Source: a bacterium | Lineage (GTDB): Bacteria > Sysuimicrobiota > Sysuimicrobiia > Sysuimicrobiales > Segetimicrobiaceae | NCBI GenBank assembly: GCA_035307765.1 | Contig: DATGHU010000048.1 | Span: forward strand, 1-64,000 | Length of the DNA stretch: 64,000 nt | Direction of reading: 5' to 3' | Translations under genes and position numbers: made by a program | The notes under the pieces: generated by a model | Seen by the model: only the letters and a program-made list of their open reading frames with translations | Told to the model about the DNA's origin: nothing | The model's database searches: none | Part shown: positions 1 through 8,758 of the stretch, piece after piece | Position numbering within the stretch: the stretch's first letter is position 1 | Layout: every line of letters starts with the position of its first letter

Positions 1-384
1 GACCTGCGCGTCGGTCACCAGTTGCTGGGTCGCCACGGCCTGCCGGGCCTGTGCCACTTCCGCCTCCGCCTGCCTCACACCCGCCTGGGCCTGGGCGACC
101 TGCGCGCTCGCCTCCTCGGGCTCCAACTCCGCCAGGACCTGACCCCTCCGCACCGGATCTCCCGCGCGTGCTGTCAAACGGAGTATCCGGCCAGCCGCTT
201 TTGTCACGACGTCTACAGGACTGGCCTCGATGGACGCGTCACCGGCGATCGGCCCGGGCGGGACGGATCGCCCGTACCACCACCACCCGCCCACTGCGAG
301 CGCGACCGCGCCCAACAAGATGCCGACCCTGGCCCGAATTGGCCAACGGGGCTTCGTCTGCGGCGAGCGTGCCATCGAGGTCAT
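1..384 (-). CDS. HlyD-family efflux adaptor, N-terminal part (cut by window start)
   Basis: Membrane fusion protein of the HlyD/EmrA/MacA type, which links an inner-membrane exporter to the outside. The visible 128 codons read without a stop. They give a basic N-terminus, one membrane anchor (about residues 19-36, rich in Gly, Ala and Val, ending in WWWYG), then a beta-barrel/lipoyl half-motif (VDVVTKAAGRILRL...GDPVRRGQVLAELEP) and the beginning of an Ala/Gln-rich coiled coil with repeats of the form AQAQAGVRQAEAEVAQARQA. The rest of the hairpin and barrel lie beyond position 1. The start is ATG at 384; a second ATG at 375 is also possible and neither has a clear ribosome binding site. The exporter partner is not in view. 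The family call is firm; the substrate is unknown. Confidence 0.85.
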   Translation of the reverse strand, partial: MTSMARSPQTKPRWPIRARVGILLGAVALAVGGWWWYGRSVPPGPIAGDASIEASPVDVVTKAAGRILRLTARAGDPVRRGQVLAELEPEEASAQVAQAQAGVRQAEAEVAQARQAVATQQLVTDAQV

Positions 385-589
385 GCGTAGATCACAGCTC
401 TGAATTCTGCTCGAGTCCCGAAAGCCCCTAGCGACAATGACGGACCAGACACCTTCGGGCGTGTGCTATCATCCCGGTGGGCGCAGGCCCTCTCACCGCC
501 CTTGTCGAGTTCTCCACGCGCCGCCCTGCGGGTCGCACGGCGTTCGGGATGGGTCCCGTACGGTGAGCATCGGACGCAACGGAGCCGAT

Positions 590-720
590 CTGCCCTTTGC
601 CGAGTATCTCCGCGGTCCCGCAAGAGCGACCTGGGTCTCGTGGTCGTCGGCGGGCCGTAGTCGACGGCGATCTGGCCGGACGCGTACCGGGCGCCGCCGC
701 CGCGGCAAGCGTATATTGTC
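590..720 (-). pseudogene. Broken heavy-metal-associated (HMA) domain remnant
   Basis: Read on the minus strand, this stretch gives ARYASGQIAVDY, nearly the same as VRYASGQVTVDY in the HMA domain of the metal ATPase just downstream (residues 132-143). Aligned by hand, bases 632-687 match 2917-2973 of the ATPase gene at 46 of 56 positions with one single-base gap. That gap breaks the reading frame, and the metal-binding CxxC part is missing. It looks like the decayed end of a duplicated or deleted ATPase or metallochaperone gene. The rest of 385-920 shows nothing else I can support. Confidence 0.55.
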
Positions 721-920
721 TCCATCATAGAACGGACAAGGATTTCCCTCAACACCGCTCCTGTTGGAAATGCGCATATCCGTCGCGTCCGATCAGATCC
801 GGCCCGTTGCTGAGAGTTCGTGGCTCCGGCCCGCATTGCTGAGCACCCCTGATCTTTCTGGACGCTCGGTACCCGGCGCTTTGCCTGGTGACGTCCTCTC
901 CGCTTACATCGCCCTTGGAC

Positions 921-3371
921 TCACGAAACGGCTAATGCGGGCGAGGCAGAGTTGCCAAACGATGATCCTTTGGACGCTGTAGGGATGGTCGCCAGGAGGC
1001 GGAGCCCGTTAAGGACGACGAGCACCGTGCTCCCTTCGTGGCCGACAACCGCAAGGGGAAGGCGCAGGTGTCCGAGGAGGGTCATGGTCACAAGGAAGAC
1101 AATCACGCCGAGAGCGAAGATCAGATTCTGACGAATCACCTGCCGCGTTTTCCGGCTGAGGGCGACGGCATAGGCCACCTGCCTCAGGTCGCTTGACATC
1201 AGGACGATGTCCGCCGTTTCAAGCGCCACATCGGTTCCGGCGACACCCATGGCGATTCCCACCGTCGCGGCGGCAAGCGCGGGGGCGTCGTTGATCCCGT
1301 CGCCCACCATGGCGACTTCCCCGAACTCCCGCCGCAGCGCGCGGATCGCCTCGGCCTTCTCCTGTGGCAACGTTTGCGCGCGGACCTCGTCTGCCCGGAC
1401 CTGTTCCCCGACCGCGTTGCCTACCGTCGTGTGATCACCGGTCAGCACGACCAAGCGGCGCACCCCGAGACGGCGCAGGGCCGCGCACGCTTCGGGAGCC
1501 TCCTGACGAAGCGGATCCGCAATACCGATCACGCCGAGCGCGCGCGATGATGCGACAAACACCGTTGTCTTTCCGCCTGCGCGGAGACGTGCGGCCGCAT
1601 CCACCAGCGACTCCGGGAGCACGATGCCATCGTCTCCGAGGAGGACCGCGGTTCCGATCACGATGGACTGGCCGCCCACCGTGCCACGAATGCCCTTGCC
1701 CGTGACGGTTTGAAATGTGTCGGGTTCCGGGAGCGGGGCCGGTGTTGCCCGAGCCGCGTCCACGATCGCAGTCCCCAACGGGTGCTCCGACCGCTGCTCG
1801 AGCGCGGCGGCGAGCCGAAGGAGTTCTCCGGATGCGATCCCATGGGCGGGGATGACATCAGTGACGCGGGGGCGCCCCAGGGTGAGCGTTCCGGTCTTGT
1901 CGAACGCGACGACCTTCACGCGCCCCATCCGCTCGAGGTGCACCCCGCCCTTGAATAGGATCCCCCGACGGGCGCCGTTTGTAATCGCGGCGAGAACCGT
2001 CGCGGGCGTGCCGACGACCAGCGCGCACGGTGAGGCCACGACCAACAGGGTCATCGCCCGATAGAACATGGCAACAAACGGCCGGTGAAAGAACAGGGTG
2101 GGGAGGGTAGCCAGCGCCGCCGATGCCGCCAGCACCGCGATGGCGTATCCCTGCTGGATCTGGTCGATCCGCTGCTGCGTTGTCGCCTTTTGACCCTGTG
2201 CCTCCTCGACGAGTGCGATGATCTTCGCCAGCGTCGTCTCTTGGGGGAGCGTGGCGACCCGCACCTCGAGCGCGCCGGTGATGTTGATGGTCCCGGCGAA
2301 CACCGGATCGCCCATCGCCCGTCCCACGGGGATCGACTCCCCGGTGAGGGCGGATTGATCAATCGAGGTGGTTCCGGCGAGGATGGTTCCGTCGATGGGA
2401 ATCCTCGCCCCAGGTTTCACCGCAATGACGTCGCCGACCTGGAGGGTCTCCACCGGAACGTGAACTTCCTGGCCGTTCCGCAGCAACACGGCCTCGTCCG
2501 GGCGCAGGGCCATTAGCGCTCGGATCGCCCGCCTGGTGCGCTCCATCGCGTGCGCTTCGAGGGTGGTGCTCAGCGAGAACAGGCACAAGAGGACCGCGCC
2601 TTCTTCCCAGAAACCGATCGCCGCCGCTCCCGCGGCCGAGGCGAGCATCAGAACGTTAATGTCCAGGGCGCCGCCCCGAATCGCCGCGACCGCCGTTCGG
2701 GTCGCCTGCCATCCCCCGGTGAGGTAGGTTGCGCCAAAGGCGGCGACCGCCCACGGACCGGCCCTGACAAGATGTTCGAGGGCGACTCCGACGATGAGGG
2801 CGAGAAAGGCGGCTCCGGTGAGCCCCGCCAGCTCGTGCCGTTTCCACCACGAGACGGGTTTGTCCGCGTCGGTCGAACGGACGGGCACCCCGAGGTCGCT
2901 GAGCCGCCGCCGGATCTGCGCCTCGTTGGCCGTCCGCGGGTCGTAATCGACGGTGACCTGACCGGAGGCGTACCGAACGTTGACGCCGAGCACGCCTGGG
3001 AGCCGGCGGAGGGCACATTCCACGGTCAGCGGGCAGGTCGAACAGGGCAGGAGGTGTGCCACGGGCAACTCGGAGCGAACGATCGTCTCAACGTCGAGAA
3101 GCCGCGCAGCCAGGTGGGCCGCCAGCCGCTGCGCGTTTTCACGCGACAGCACGCGGGGATCGTAGCCGACCCTCAGGCGGCCGCCCTCGAGGTCGAGGAT
3201 GAGGTCCACCACGCCGGCCCCTTGGGGTGCCCGGGCAACGCCCAGGGTCAGGCGGCGGTGGTCCCGTGCTGTGGGGACGCGCGGCAACGCCGCCTCGACG
3301 TAGGCAGGGACGGGGAGAATCACACGGTCCGCAGACCCTCGGGGCGCGGGGCTGCGAACCTCGACCGTCAT
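921..3371 (-). CDS. P1B-type heavy-metal-translocating ATPase (SPC/HEGxT subtype)
   Basis: Inner-membrane pump that exports transition-metal ions at the cost of ATP. The 816 residues hold all P-type landmarks: TGES 343-346 (actuator), SPC 447-449 in the ion-path helix, the phosphorylated aspartate in DKTGTLT 491-497, the HP dipeptide at 530-531, GDGINDAP 690-697, and HEGST at 778-782 in the last helices. SPC plus HEGxT is the signature of the P1B-4 group (CoaT/CtpD-like; cobalt, zinc or iron), rather than the CPC of copper pumps. The N-terminus carries an HMA domain with CSTC 110-113, and before it a second HMA-like fold (about 40-95) without cysteines. It lies 27 bases after a CBS-BON gene, so the two are probably co-transcribed. 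No obvious ribosome binding site precedes the ATG. The metal is an inference. Confidence 0.93.
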   Translation of the reverse strand: MTVEVRSPAPRGSADRVILPVPAYVEAALPRVPTARDHRRLTLGVARAPQGAGVVDLILDLEGGRLRVGYDPRVLSRENAQRLAAHLAARLLDVETIVRSELPVAHLLPCSTCPLTVECALRRLPGVLGVNVRYASGQVTVDYDPRTANEAQIRRRLSDLGVPVRSTDADKPVSWWKRHELAGLTGAAFLALIVGVALEHLVRAGPWAVAAFGATYLTGGWQATRTAVAAIRGGALDINVLMLASAAGAAAIGFWEEGAVLLCLFSLSTTLEAHAMERTRRAIRALMALRPDEAVLLRNGQEVHVPVETLQVGDVIAVKPGARIPIDGTILAGTTSIDQSALTGESIPVGRAMGDPVFAGTINITGALEVRVATLPQETTLAKIIALVEEAQGQKATTQQRIDQIQQGYAIAVLAASAALATLPTLFFHRPFVAMFYRAMTLLVVASPCALVVGTPATVLAAITNGARRGILFKGGVHLERMGRVKVVAFDKTGTLTLGRPRVTDVIPAHGIASGELLRLAAALEQRSEHPLGTAIVDAARATPAPLPEPDTFQTVTGKGIRGTVGGQSIVIGTAVLLGDDGIVLPESLVDAAARLRAGGKTTVFVASSRALGVIGIADPLRQEAPEACAALRRLGVRRLVVLTGDHTTVGNAVGEQVRADEVRAQTLPQEKAEAIRALRREFGEVAMVGDGINDAPALAAATVGIAMGVAGTDVALETADIVLMSSDLRQVAYAVALSRKTRQVIRQNLIFALGVIVFLVTMTLLGHLRLPLAVVGHEGSTVLVVLNGLRLLATIPTASKGSSFGNSASPALAVS

Positions 3372-3398
3372 CGGACGACTAGGGAGCTGAGGACGACG

Positions 3399-4088
3399 TC
3401 ACCTGATAACCTTCCCCAGGGCCAGATCGTCCATGCGAAACTCGAGTTGGTCGGCGTTCACGCCGATCACGCCGTCGATCGACTTGACCCAACGGATGAG
3501 GAGGTCACGATCGGTGCGGCGGTCCACCTCTCCGCACACGGTGATGACACCGTTGAGGCACGAGATGGACAGATCCTTGGGATCGATCCACAGGTCGCGA
3601 GCAAGCACCACGCGGACGGACTCGAGCAGCGTCTGATCACCGCGGGTGAACACCTTCAGGATATCCGCGCGGGTGACGATTCCCACGATCCGACCATCCC
3701 GGACGATCGGGATCCTGTTGATATCTTGCGTGAGCATCCGGTGCGCGAGGTCGTGCGCGGTGGTGTCCTCGGTCGCCGTGACGACGTTCTCGGTCATCAG
3801 CATCCCCGCCGTCGCCCCCTCCGCCTTTCTGTGCCGGTCAAGGACCCGCTCCAGCCGAAGCGACGATCCGTGCCAGGGGATCAACGGCCGCTGCGCGTGG
3901 GGTGTTTCTTCCTTGAGAAGAAGGTCGGCCTCGGTCACGATTCCGAGGAGCCGGCCGTCTTGATCCACGACCGGGAGGCCGCTGATCCCGTGTTGCAACA
4001 TGATCGCCACGATCTCTTGAAACGGCGTGTCGGGGCCGACGGTGATTACCGAGTCGCTCATGATTTCCTTTGCTGTCACTTGTCGCAT
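3399..4088 (-). CDS. CBS-pair and BON domain protein
   Basis: Cytoplasmic sensor-type protein of 229 residues. Two CBS domains (first about 5-60, containing ISGLPVVDQDGRLLGIVTEADLL; second about 95-150, with INRIPIVRDGRIVGIVTRADIL) form the usual adenosyl-ligand-binding pair. A C-terminal BON domain (about 165-225) follows. I start at ATG 4088 because GGAGG sits seven bases upstream; the frame is open further upstream but lacks a ribosome binding site. It is paralogous to the second half of the fusion at 5,873-7,066 and probably shares a transcript with the metal ATPase. CBS proteins of this form are common in hypoxia and starvation gene sets; the ligand is unknown. Confidence 0.9.
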   Translation of the reverse strand: MRQVTAKEIMSDSVITVGPDTPFQEIVAIMLQHGISGLPVVDQDGRLLGIVTEADLLLKEETPHAQRPLIPWHGSSLRLERVLDRHRKAEGATAGMLMTENVVTATEDTTAHDLAHRMLTQDINRIPIVRDGRIVGIVTRADILKVFTRGDQTLLESVRVVLARDLWIDPKDLSISCLNGVITVCGEVDRRTDRDLLIRWVKSIDGVIGVNADQLEFRMDDLALGKVIR

Positions 4089-4323
4089 CGTCACGCCTCC
4101 GGCACAGTCCGATCGGCCCAAAATCGCTCGACCCGGCCCCCGTAATCGCTCCCCGAGCTCCGCCTGTAACCCTTCCGGTCCAAGCATGACAGTTGCGCGA
4201 CGGCTCATCTATCGGTCGTCCAGACGAACGTCCATCGGGTCGTCACCCGATCCCGCCGGTCCTGAGATTTCAGATCGGATGCAAGTTGCGGGCAGCGAGG
4301 AGGGTCAAGGGGGGATTAAGCGG

Positions 4324-4485
4324 CTACAATTTCAGGAGCTCCAACACCCTGTACATCAGCACGGCGGGCCAAAAAAGAGCTTTGAAGAACCCGAGCACCC
4401 CAGCCCAGAATGTGGTCGCATGTTGCCAGTAGTAGACGAGTGCGCCGATAAACGCCATACCGTAGATACCGCCTGAGGCGCCCAT
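4324..4485 (-). CDS. Small membrane protein, 53 residues
   Basis: Unrecognised small protein. It has a Gly-rich start (MGASGGIYGM) and one or two membrane-spanning stretches (about residues 8-22 and 26-46) full of Phe, Trp, Tyr and Leu, ending in RVLELLKL. The start ATG at 4485 is preceded by a very purine-rich GGGGGGAGAGGA. It stands alone on the minus strand between the CBS-BON gene and the response regulator, so it may belong to the same stress set. No function is claimed. Confidence 0.6.
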   Translation of the reverse strand: MGASGGIYGMAFIGALVYYWQHATTFWAGVLGFFKALFWPAVLMYRVLELLKL

Positions 4486-4623
4486 TCCTCTCCCCCCTCG
4501 GTGACGATGCGAAGATGGCCTGGTGTCATTGATCATCCCGTGCCCCCCAACGTGGTGGGACGTTTCCGAAAATCAGTGTCCTGCTGGTCGCCGATCCGAT
4601 CAAGGCGAGCGATGGCCGGCGCC

Positions 4624-4644
4624 GGAGTTCAGGAGAGGAACTCC
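4624..4644. repeat. Perfect 7-bp inverted repeat
   Basis: GGAGTTC and GAACTCC are separated by seven bases. It lies in the roughly 310-base gap (4486-4797) between the response regulator gene and the 53-residue membrane protein gene. It could be a hairpin or a dyad operator; it has no T-run, so it is not a normal terminator. The rest of this gap shows nothing I recognise. Confidence 0.35.
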
Positions 4645-4797
4645 ATCGGGAAAGTGGGTCGTTTCGCCGGCGACTCCGAAGAGGCGAGGAGCATCTTCAC
4701 CACCGACGGCCGTCGGCCCCCCAACCACGCCTTCCCTCGCCGGGGCGGGGTACGGGCAATCGGCTTCGCGGCGATCGGCGGTGCCGGGAGCGTGGTG

Positions 4798-5466
4798 CTA
4801 TGGTTCGATCAGGCCCTTTCGAATCGCGTACCGGACGAGCATGGTGCGGTCGTGCAGGTTGAGTTTCTCCATGATGTGCGCCCGATGCGTCTGAACCGTT
4901 TTCACGCTGATGTACAATTTCTGGGCGATCTCCTGGTTCGTCGCCCCTTCGGCGACGACGGTGAGGATTTCTTTCTCCCGGTCGGTGAGGCCATCGTAGG
5001 TCTCGCGTCCTTCGCCGGTTTCCACGCGCTTGAGGTAATCCGCGACCACGGCCTTCGCCACGGAAGGGTAGAGGAACGCCTCCCCCCGCCGGGCGGCTCG
5101 GATCGCTTGAACGAGATCGGTTGCCGCCGCCCGCTTCAGCACGTACCCCGAGGCGCCCGCTTTGAGCAATTGGAACACGTACGAGTCGTCCTCGTGCATC
5201 GTCAACGCGAGCGTGTGGGTCGCGGGGAGAGCGGCCCTGATCTGCTTCGTCGCTTCGATCCCGTTAATCTTGGGCATGCTGATGTCGAGTACGGCGACGT
5301 CCGGCTTCAGTTTCTTCGCCTGCTCGATCGCCTGCAGGCCGTCCTCCGCCTCTCCCACGACCTCGAGATCCGGCTCTGCCGTCAAGATCCTTTTGACGCC
5401 TTCGCGGACGATCGCATGGTCATCGGCGATCAGCACTCGGATTTTTGCACCTTTGCTCTCTGCCAT
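4798..5466 (-). CDS. NarL/LuxR-family response regulator
   Basis: DNA-binding response regulator with an N-terminal receiver and a C-terminal LuxR-type helix-turn-helix. The receiver has the acidic pair in LIADDHA, the phospho-acceptor aspartate in VAVLDISMP and the conserved lysine in GYVLKRA. The DNA-binding part shows LTDREKEILTVVAEGATNQE and KTVQTHRAHIMEKL. ATG 5466 is chosen because GGGGTG lies eight bases upstream; ATG 5472 is also in frame. No histidine kinase gene is nearby, so it is an orphan. Between a CBS-BON/ATPase operon and a USP-CBS-BON fusion, it is the obvious candidate regulator of that set, much as DosR controls similar genes in mycobacteria; this is inference from context. 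Confidence 0.93.
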   Translation of the reverse strand: MAESKGAKIRVLIADDHAIVREGVKRILTAEPDLEVVGEAEDGLQAIEQAKKLKPDVAVLDISMPKINGIEATKQIRAALPATHTLALTMHEDDSYVFQLLKAGASGYVLKRAAATDLVQAIRAARRGEAFLYPSVAKAVVADYLKRVETGEGRETYDGLTDREKEILTVVAEGATNQEIAQKLYISVKTVQTHRAHIMEKLNLHDRTMLVRYAIRKGLIEP

Positions 5467-5872
5467 TGCCATTCACCCCGTGTTCGATTCGGATCCCAGG
5501 ACGGAACTCCTCCGAGGCGGTCTCTGTCTCCCTGCCCGACCACCATGTCCGTGCCGGACTCCCCTGCCGGGTTCGTTGACGAGCGCACCGGGCGCCATAC
5601 GGGTGGCAAAGCGTCCCCCGGAATCGGATCGAATCGCCCGGGGCAGGGTATGCCCTGGAGCCCGCTGAGTCGCGGTGACCATCTGGCTAACGGTTCGGGA
5701 TGCCCTCACGGTCCGGCCCGGGTGATGGCCGCGGATCTCAGTGGTCGCTCGCCACCGAGTCCCCGTTAGGTCCCGTGCAGTGCGCTCAGGGGTGCTTGCC
5801 GCGAACCCGTCGCGGCGTTGCATCTCGATACCAACCCGATGAGGGCACTCAGGTCGGGATTTGGTTCCCGTT
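5467..5872. other. Intergenic, no gene seen
   Basis: About 400 bases between two minus-strand genes. Open frames here are short or are extensions of frames antisense to the flanking genes, without ribosome binding sites. It should hold the promoter of the response regulator gene and the end of the USP-CBS-BON transcript, but I cannot point to a convincing promoter or terminator. Confidence 0.4.
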
Positions 5873-7066
5873 TTATGATCGATCTTGCCACCCGCGGCCG
5901 GCGGGTAATTTGATGCGTCGGTCGTCATTGCGGTAACGGAGTCCCCGCGTATCGACGTCGACCACGCCTTCCGTGGCCGCGGCCCAGCTCTTGACCAGTT
6001 CCGCTTCCGACCGCGTCGGCGCCTCCCCGGCGATCGACACGATCCCATCGCGCGTATCAATCGTGAGCGGCGTCGGGTCGATCCACAGATCGTGGAGAAG
6101 CCTCCAGCGCACATCCTCCGTGATCGCGGCGTCGGGCCGCACCAGCGTCCGCAGGATGTCTGCCCGCGTGACGATGCCGATCACCCGGCTGCTTTCGACG
6201 ATCGGGATTCGGTTGACGCCCTGGCCCGTCATCAGGTGGATCAGTTCGCGGACGGACGCGTCCGGCGGCGCGGTGACGACCGCAGACGTCATGAGCTCTG
6301 CTGCGGTCCTGGCGTGAAGTTTGCGATCTTCTCCCACCGGTTGCGCGAGGTGGTCGAGGAGGCCCGCCAGGCCAGGTCTCTTTTCCTCGGATTCGAGTTT
6401 CGAGACGAGATCTGTCTCCGAGATGATGCCCACCAGGCGGCCGAAATGGTCGACGACGGGTACGCCGCTCACGCGATGGGCAACCATGCACTCCGCCACT
6501 TCTTTCAAGTTGGTCTCCGGGGACACGGTGACCACCGGGGTGCTCATCAGCTCGCGTGCATGCATCACACAACCTCCCTGTCCACCCGGCACGAGGCCGG
6601 CGTGGTTGGAATTCTGTAATGCCGTTGGAGACATCGCGAGAACGGGGCACGGCGCTTGGCGCAGCACAGCCTCGGCAACACTCCCGATGACGGCCCGCCG
6701 CAATCCTCGGCGGGCGTGGGTGGCCATTACGATCATCCCCGCCTGCATCGCCCGAGCCATGGTGAGAATCTCGTGCTCCGGATGGCCGACGCACACGACC
6801 GTCTCCACGCCCACGCCCTGTCGGGCCGCCAGGGGGACGAACGTCCGAAACCACCAAAGCAACCTCCCCCGGATCTCCTCGAATTGCTGGTCCACATACC
6901 GGCCATCGACGACTCCCTCTTCGCTCTCTCTGGGGGAAACTACGTGCAGAAGCACGAGCGTCCCGCCGGTGCGCCGTGCGAAGTCGGCCGCGTAGGCCAC
7001 GGCGGGGAGCGAGACGTGGGACATGTCCGTCGGCACTAACAGCGCGCCGGAAGGCAGAGCTTCCAC
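5873..7066 (-). CDS. Universal stress protein - CBS pair - BON fusion
   Basis: A 397-residue three-part protein. Residues 1 to about 150 form a universal stress protein domain, with LLVPTDMSH at the start and the ATP-loop-like region ending in GSVAEAVLRQAPCPVL. From about 168, two CBS domains (VSGVPVVDHFGRLVGIISET and VNRIPIVESSRVIGIVTRAD) and then a BON domain follow, closely matching the separate protein at 3,399-4,088. The start is GTG 7066, with GAGGAGG seven bases upstream; upstream in-frame ATGs lack one. Within the gene, AGGGAGG lies seven bases before ATG 6565, exactly where the CBS part begins, so a free CBS-BON product may also be made. Role inferred: nucleotide-sensing stress protein. 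Confidence 0.88.
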   Translation of the reverse strand: MEALPSGALLVPTDMSHVSLPAVAYAADFARRTGGTLVLLHVVSPRESEEGVVDGRYVDQQFEEIRGRLLWWFRTFVPLAARQGVGVETVVCVGHPEHEILTMARAMQAGMIVMATHARRGLRRAVIGSVAEAVLRQAPCPVLAMSPTALQNSNHAGLVPGGQGGCVMHARELMSTPVVTVSPETNLKEVAECMVAHRVSGVPVVDHFGRLVGIISETDLVSKLESEEKRPGLAGLLDHLAQPVGEDRKLHARTAAELMTSAVVTAPPDASVRELIHLMTGQGVNRIPIVESSRVIGIVTRADILRTLVRPDAAITEDVRWRLLHDLWIDPTPLTIDTRDGIVSIAGEAPTRSEAELVKSWAAATEGVVDVDTRGLRYRNDDRRIKLPAGRGWQDRS

Positions 7067-7698
7067 GGGCGTACCTCCTCTTAGATTGCTGCCTCCAGGG
7101 TACGCTGGCGGCGAAGGTGCGGCCATCGGATCGGCGCTTGATTCGGGCTCGGGCACCCACCTGATTTGGTGGTTTGGCCTGCGGTGACCAATCGCGCGGG
7201 GTCGGTCCGCTAGGGCGCGGGGTGACCTCTACGCATGAGCCGTATTATGAACCAGCGGGAAGGGATGGAAGCGGTTGAGGCCGGCCAGGCCCCTCTAGAT
7301 GCTGCAACCGGACCGGCTGGACGCGATGGCCGAACCCCGGGGGAGGGGCCTTATCGGGCAGCCGACCGACAAATGCAATTGTTATGGAAGTTGCTTCAGC
7401 GCAAAGACGGGACCACGCACCCCGTGTGTACTGAAGGCGGCCCGGGGGGAGGCAATCAACCGGGCGGGACCCAGCAGGATGAGCCGATGGAGGGGATGCC
7501 ATCATATCGTGTTCGCACGCAGGACGATCCGTCAAAAGGACGCTGACGCACTGTCAGGGCGCCCGCGGGTTGTTCATCCACCATGGCCTAGATCCGACGG
7601 ATCGATGTGCGGGTATGTAAGACCTCGATACCAGGGAGGCGCACAGGATCGGTGTTACATTCAAGACGTGTATCTGCGGAGAGGAATGGAGGAGGACA
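7067..7698. other. Intergenic between divergent genes, no gene seen
   Basis: A 630-base divergent gap. A 103-codon plus-strand frame starting at 7235 has no ribosome binding site and a Gly/Pro/Arg composition without pattern, so I do not call it. The gap must carry promoters for the USP fusion (leftwards) and the hemerythrin operon (rightwards). I found no clean FNR-type or DosR-type palindrome by eye. Confidence 0.4.
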
Positions 7699-8415
7699 AT
7701 GTCCAAGGTGAGTGATGCGTTTCGGTACCATCACCGACAGCTGGCTGAGGAGTTGGCTCAGCACACGGCGGCGCTGACGGGAGGAGCTTCGCAGGGCGAT
7801 CCCGAGCCGCTCGTTCGCTTCCTCCGCCGGGAACTGCTGCCACACGCAACGGGCGAGGAGCGGTCCCTGTACCCGGTGGTCGAGCCGCTGCTGAAGGCAC
7901 ACGGCATGGCCACCGCCACGATGCGGATGGATCACCGAGCAATCGAACGCTATATACAGGCGCTCGAGCGCGCGGCAGCCGACGCGCGAGATACCCGGGA
8001 GGCCGGGCGTGCTCAGGCGCGTCGGGACCTGGCACGTCTGGCCTGGCAGTTGCAGGCAGTCTTCGAGGTCCATCTGGAGAAGGAAGAACAGATCTACCTG
8101 CCCCTGCTGGAGCGGTACGTATCGCAGACTGAACAACAGGACATCCTGGCGGACATGCACGAGACCCCACCAAAGCAGGGAACCGAGAAGGGAGACGCCA
8201 CCCTCGATGTCCGCTCCCTGCCGCCCGCCCGCCGCCACCCCCTCATTCTCGACACGTTCGATGGGCTGCGCTCCGGGCAGGCTTTCACGCTCGTGAACGA
8301 CCACGATCCCAAGCCTCTCTACTACCAGTTCCAAGCGGAACAACCGGGGAAGTTCACGTGGACGTATCTGGAGCAGGGGCCTGTGGTCTGGCGAGTGCGA
8401 ATCGGCCGGGTTTGA
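7699..8415 (+). CDS. Hemerythrin HHE domain fused to DUF2249
   Basis: Cytoplasmic non-heme di-iron protein, 238 residues. The four-helix HHE part (1-145) shows the expected ligands: H11/H12, H49 with E53/E54, H79, and H125 with E129/E130. After a linker, residues about 170-238 form a DUF2249 domain (LDVRSLPPARRHPLILDTFD... ending VWRVRIGRV). Hemerythrins of this type bind oxygen or nitric oxide or take part in iron-sulfur repair. A GGAGGAGG site precedes the ATG. It is the first gene of a plus-strand run with DUF59, cupin, NnrS-like and CopD-like genes, and the DUF59 start codon follows its stop directly. Ligand and partner are inferred. Confidence 0.9.
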   Translation: MSKVSDAFRYHHRQLAEELAQHTAALTGGASQGDPEPLVRFLRRELLPHATGEERSLYPVVEPLLKAHGMATATMRMDHRAIERYIQALERAAADARDTREAGRAQARRDLARLAWQLQAVFEVHLEKEEQIYLPLLERYVSQTEQQDILADMHETPPKQGTEKGDATLDVRSLPPARRHPLILDTFDGLRSGQAFTLVNDHDPKPLYYQFQAEQPGKFTWTYLEQGPVVWRVRIGRV

Positions 8416-8721
8416 ATGATCACCCGTCGCGATGTGGTCGAGATTCTCCGGCGGATCGTCGACCCGGAAATCGGACTGAACATTGTTGAGACGGGCCTCG
8501 TCTACGGGATCGACACGGCGAACGGCCGGGTCAGGGTGGTCATGACGATGACGACCCCGGCTTGTCCGGTCACCGGATACCTGACGGGAGAAGTCGAAAC
8601 CACCTTGCGGGAGAGTTTCCCCGAGGTTCAGGCCGTTGAGGTAGAGCTGGTGTGGGATCCCCCGTGGGATCCGCTGATGATGTCTGAGGATGCGCGGGAT
8701 CGCTTGGGGTGGACCGCGTGA
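8416..8721 (+). CDS. DUF59 / MIP18-type iron-sulfur maturation protein (SufT/PaaD-like)
   Basis: A 101-residue DUF59 protein. Features are the N-terminal helix with IVDPEIGLNIVETGLVYGI and the single conserved cysteine in MTTPACPVTGYL, typical of SufT and PaaD and used in Fe-S cluster delivery. The C-terminal VELVWDPPWDP is also usual. The ATG follows the hemerythrin stop codon without a gap, so the two are translationally coupled. Together they suggest maturation or repair of an Fe-S or di-iron target under nitrosative or oxidative stress. Confidence 0.92.
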   Translation: MITRRDVVEILRRIVDPEIGLNIVETGLVYGIDTANGRVRVVMTMTTPACPVTGYLTGEVETTLRESFPEVQAVEVELVWDPPWDPLMMSEDARDRLGWTA

Positions 8722-8758
8722 GCCCCCCACCGGCGCGTCGAAAGGAAGGAGCGTGGGT

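Noticed and set aside
2550-4145. 531-codon plus-strand frame antisense to the CBS-BON and ATPase genes
   Set aside because: It is the mirror of real genes in high-GC sequence: no ribosome binding site, no domain pattern, and it overlaps two well-supported genes.
7235-7546. 103-codon frame in the gap before the hemerythrin gene
   Set aside because: It has no ribosome binding site and a Gly/Pro/Arg-rich sequence without pattern.
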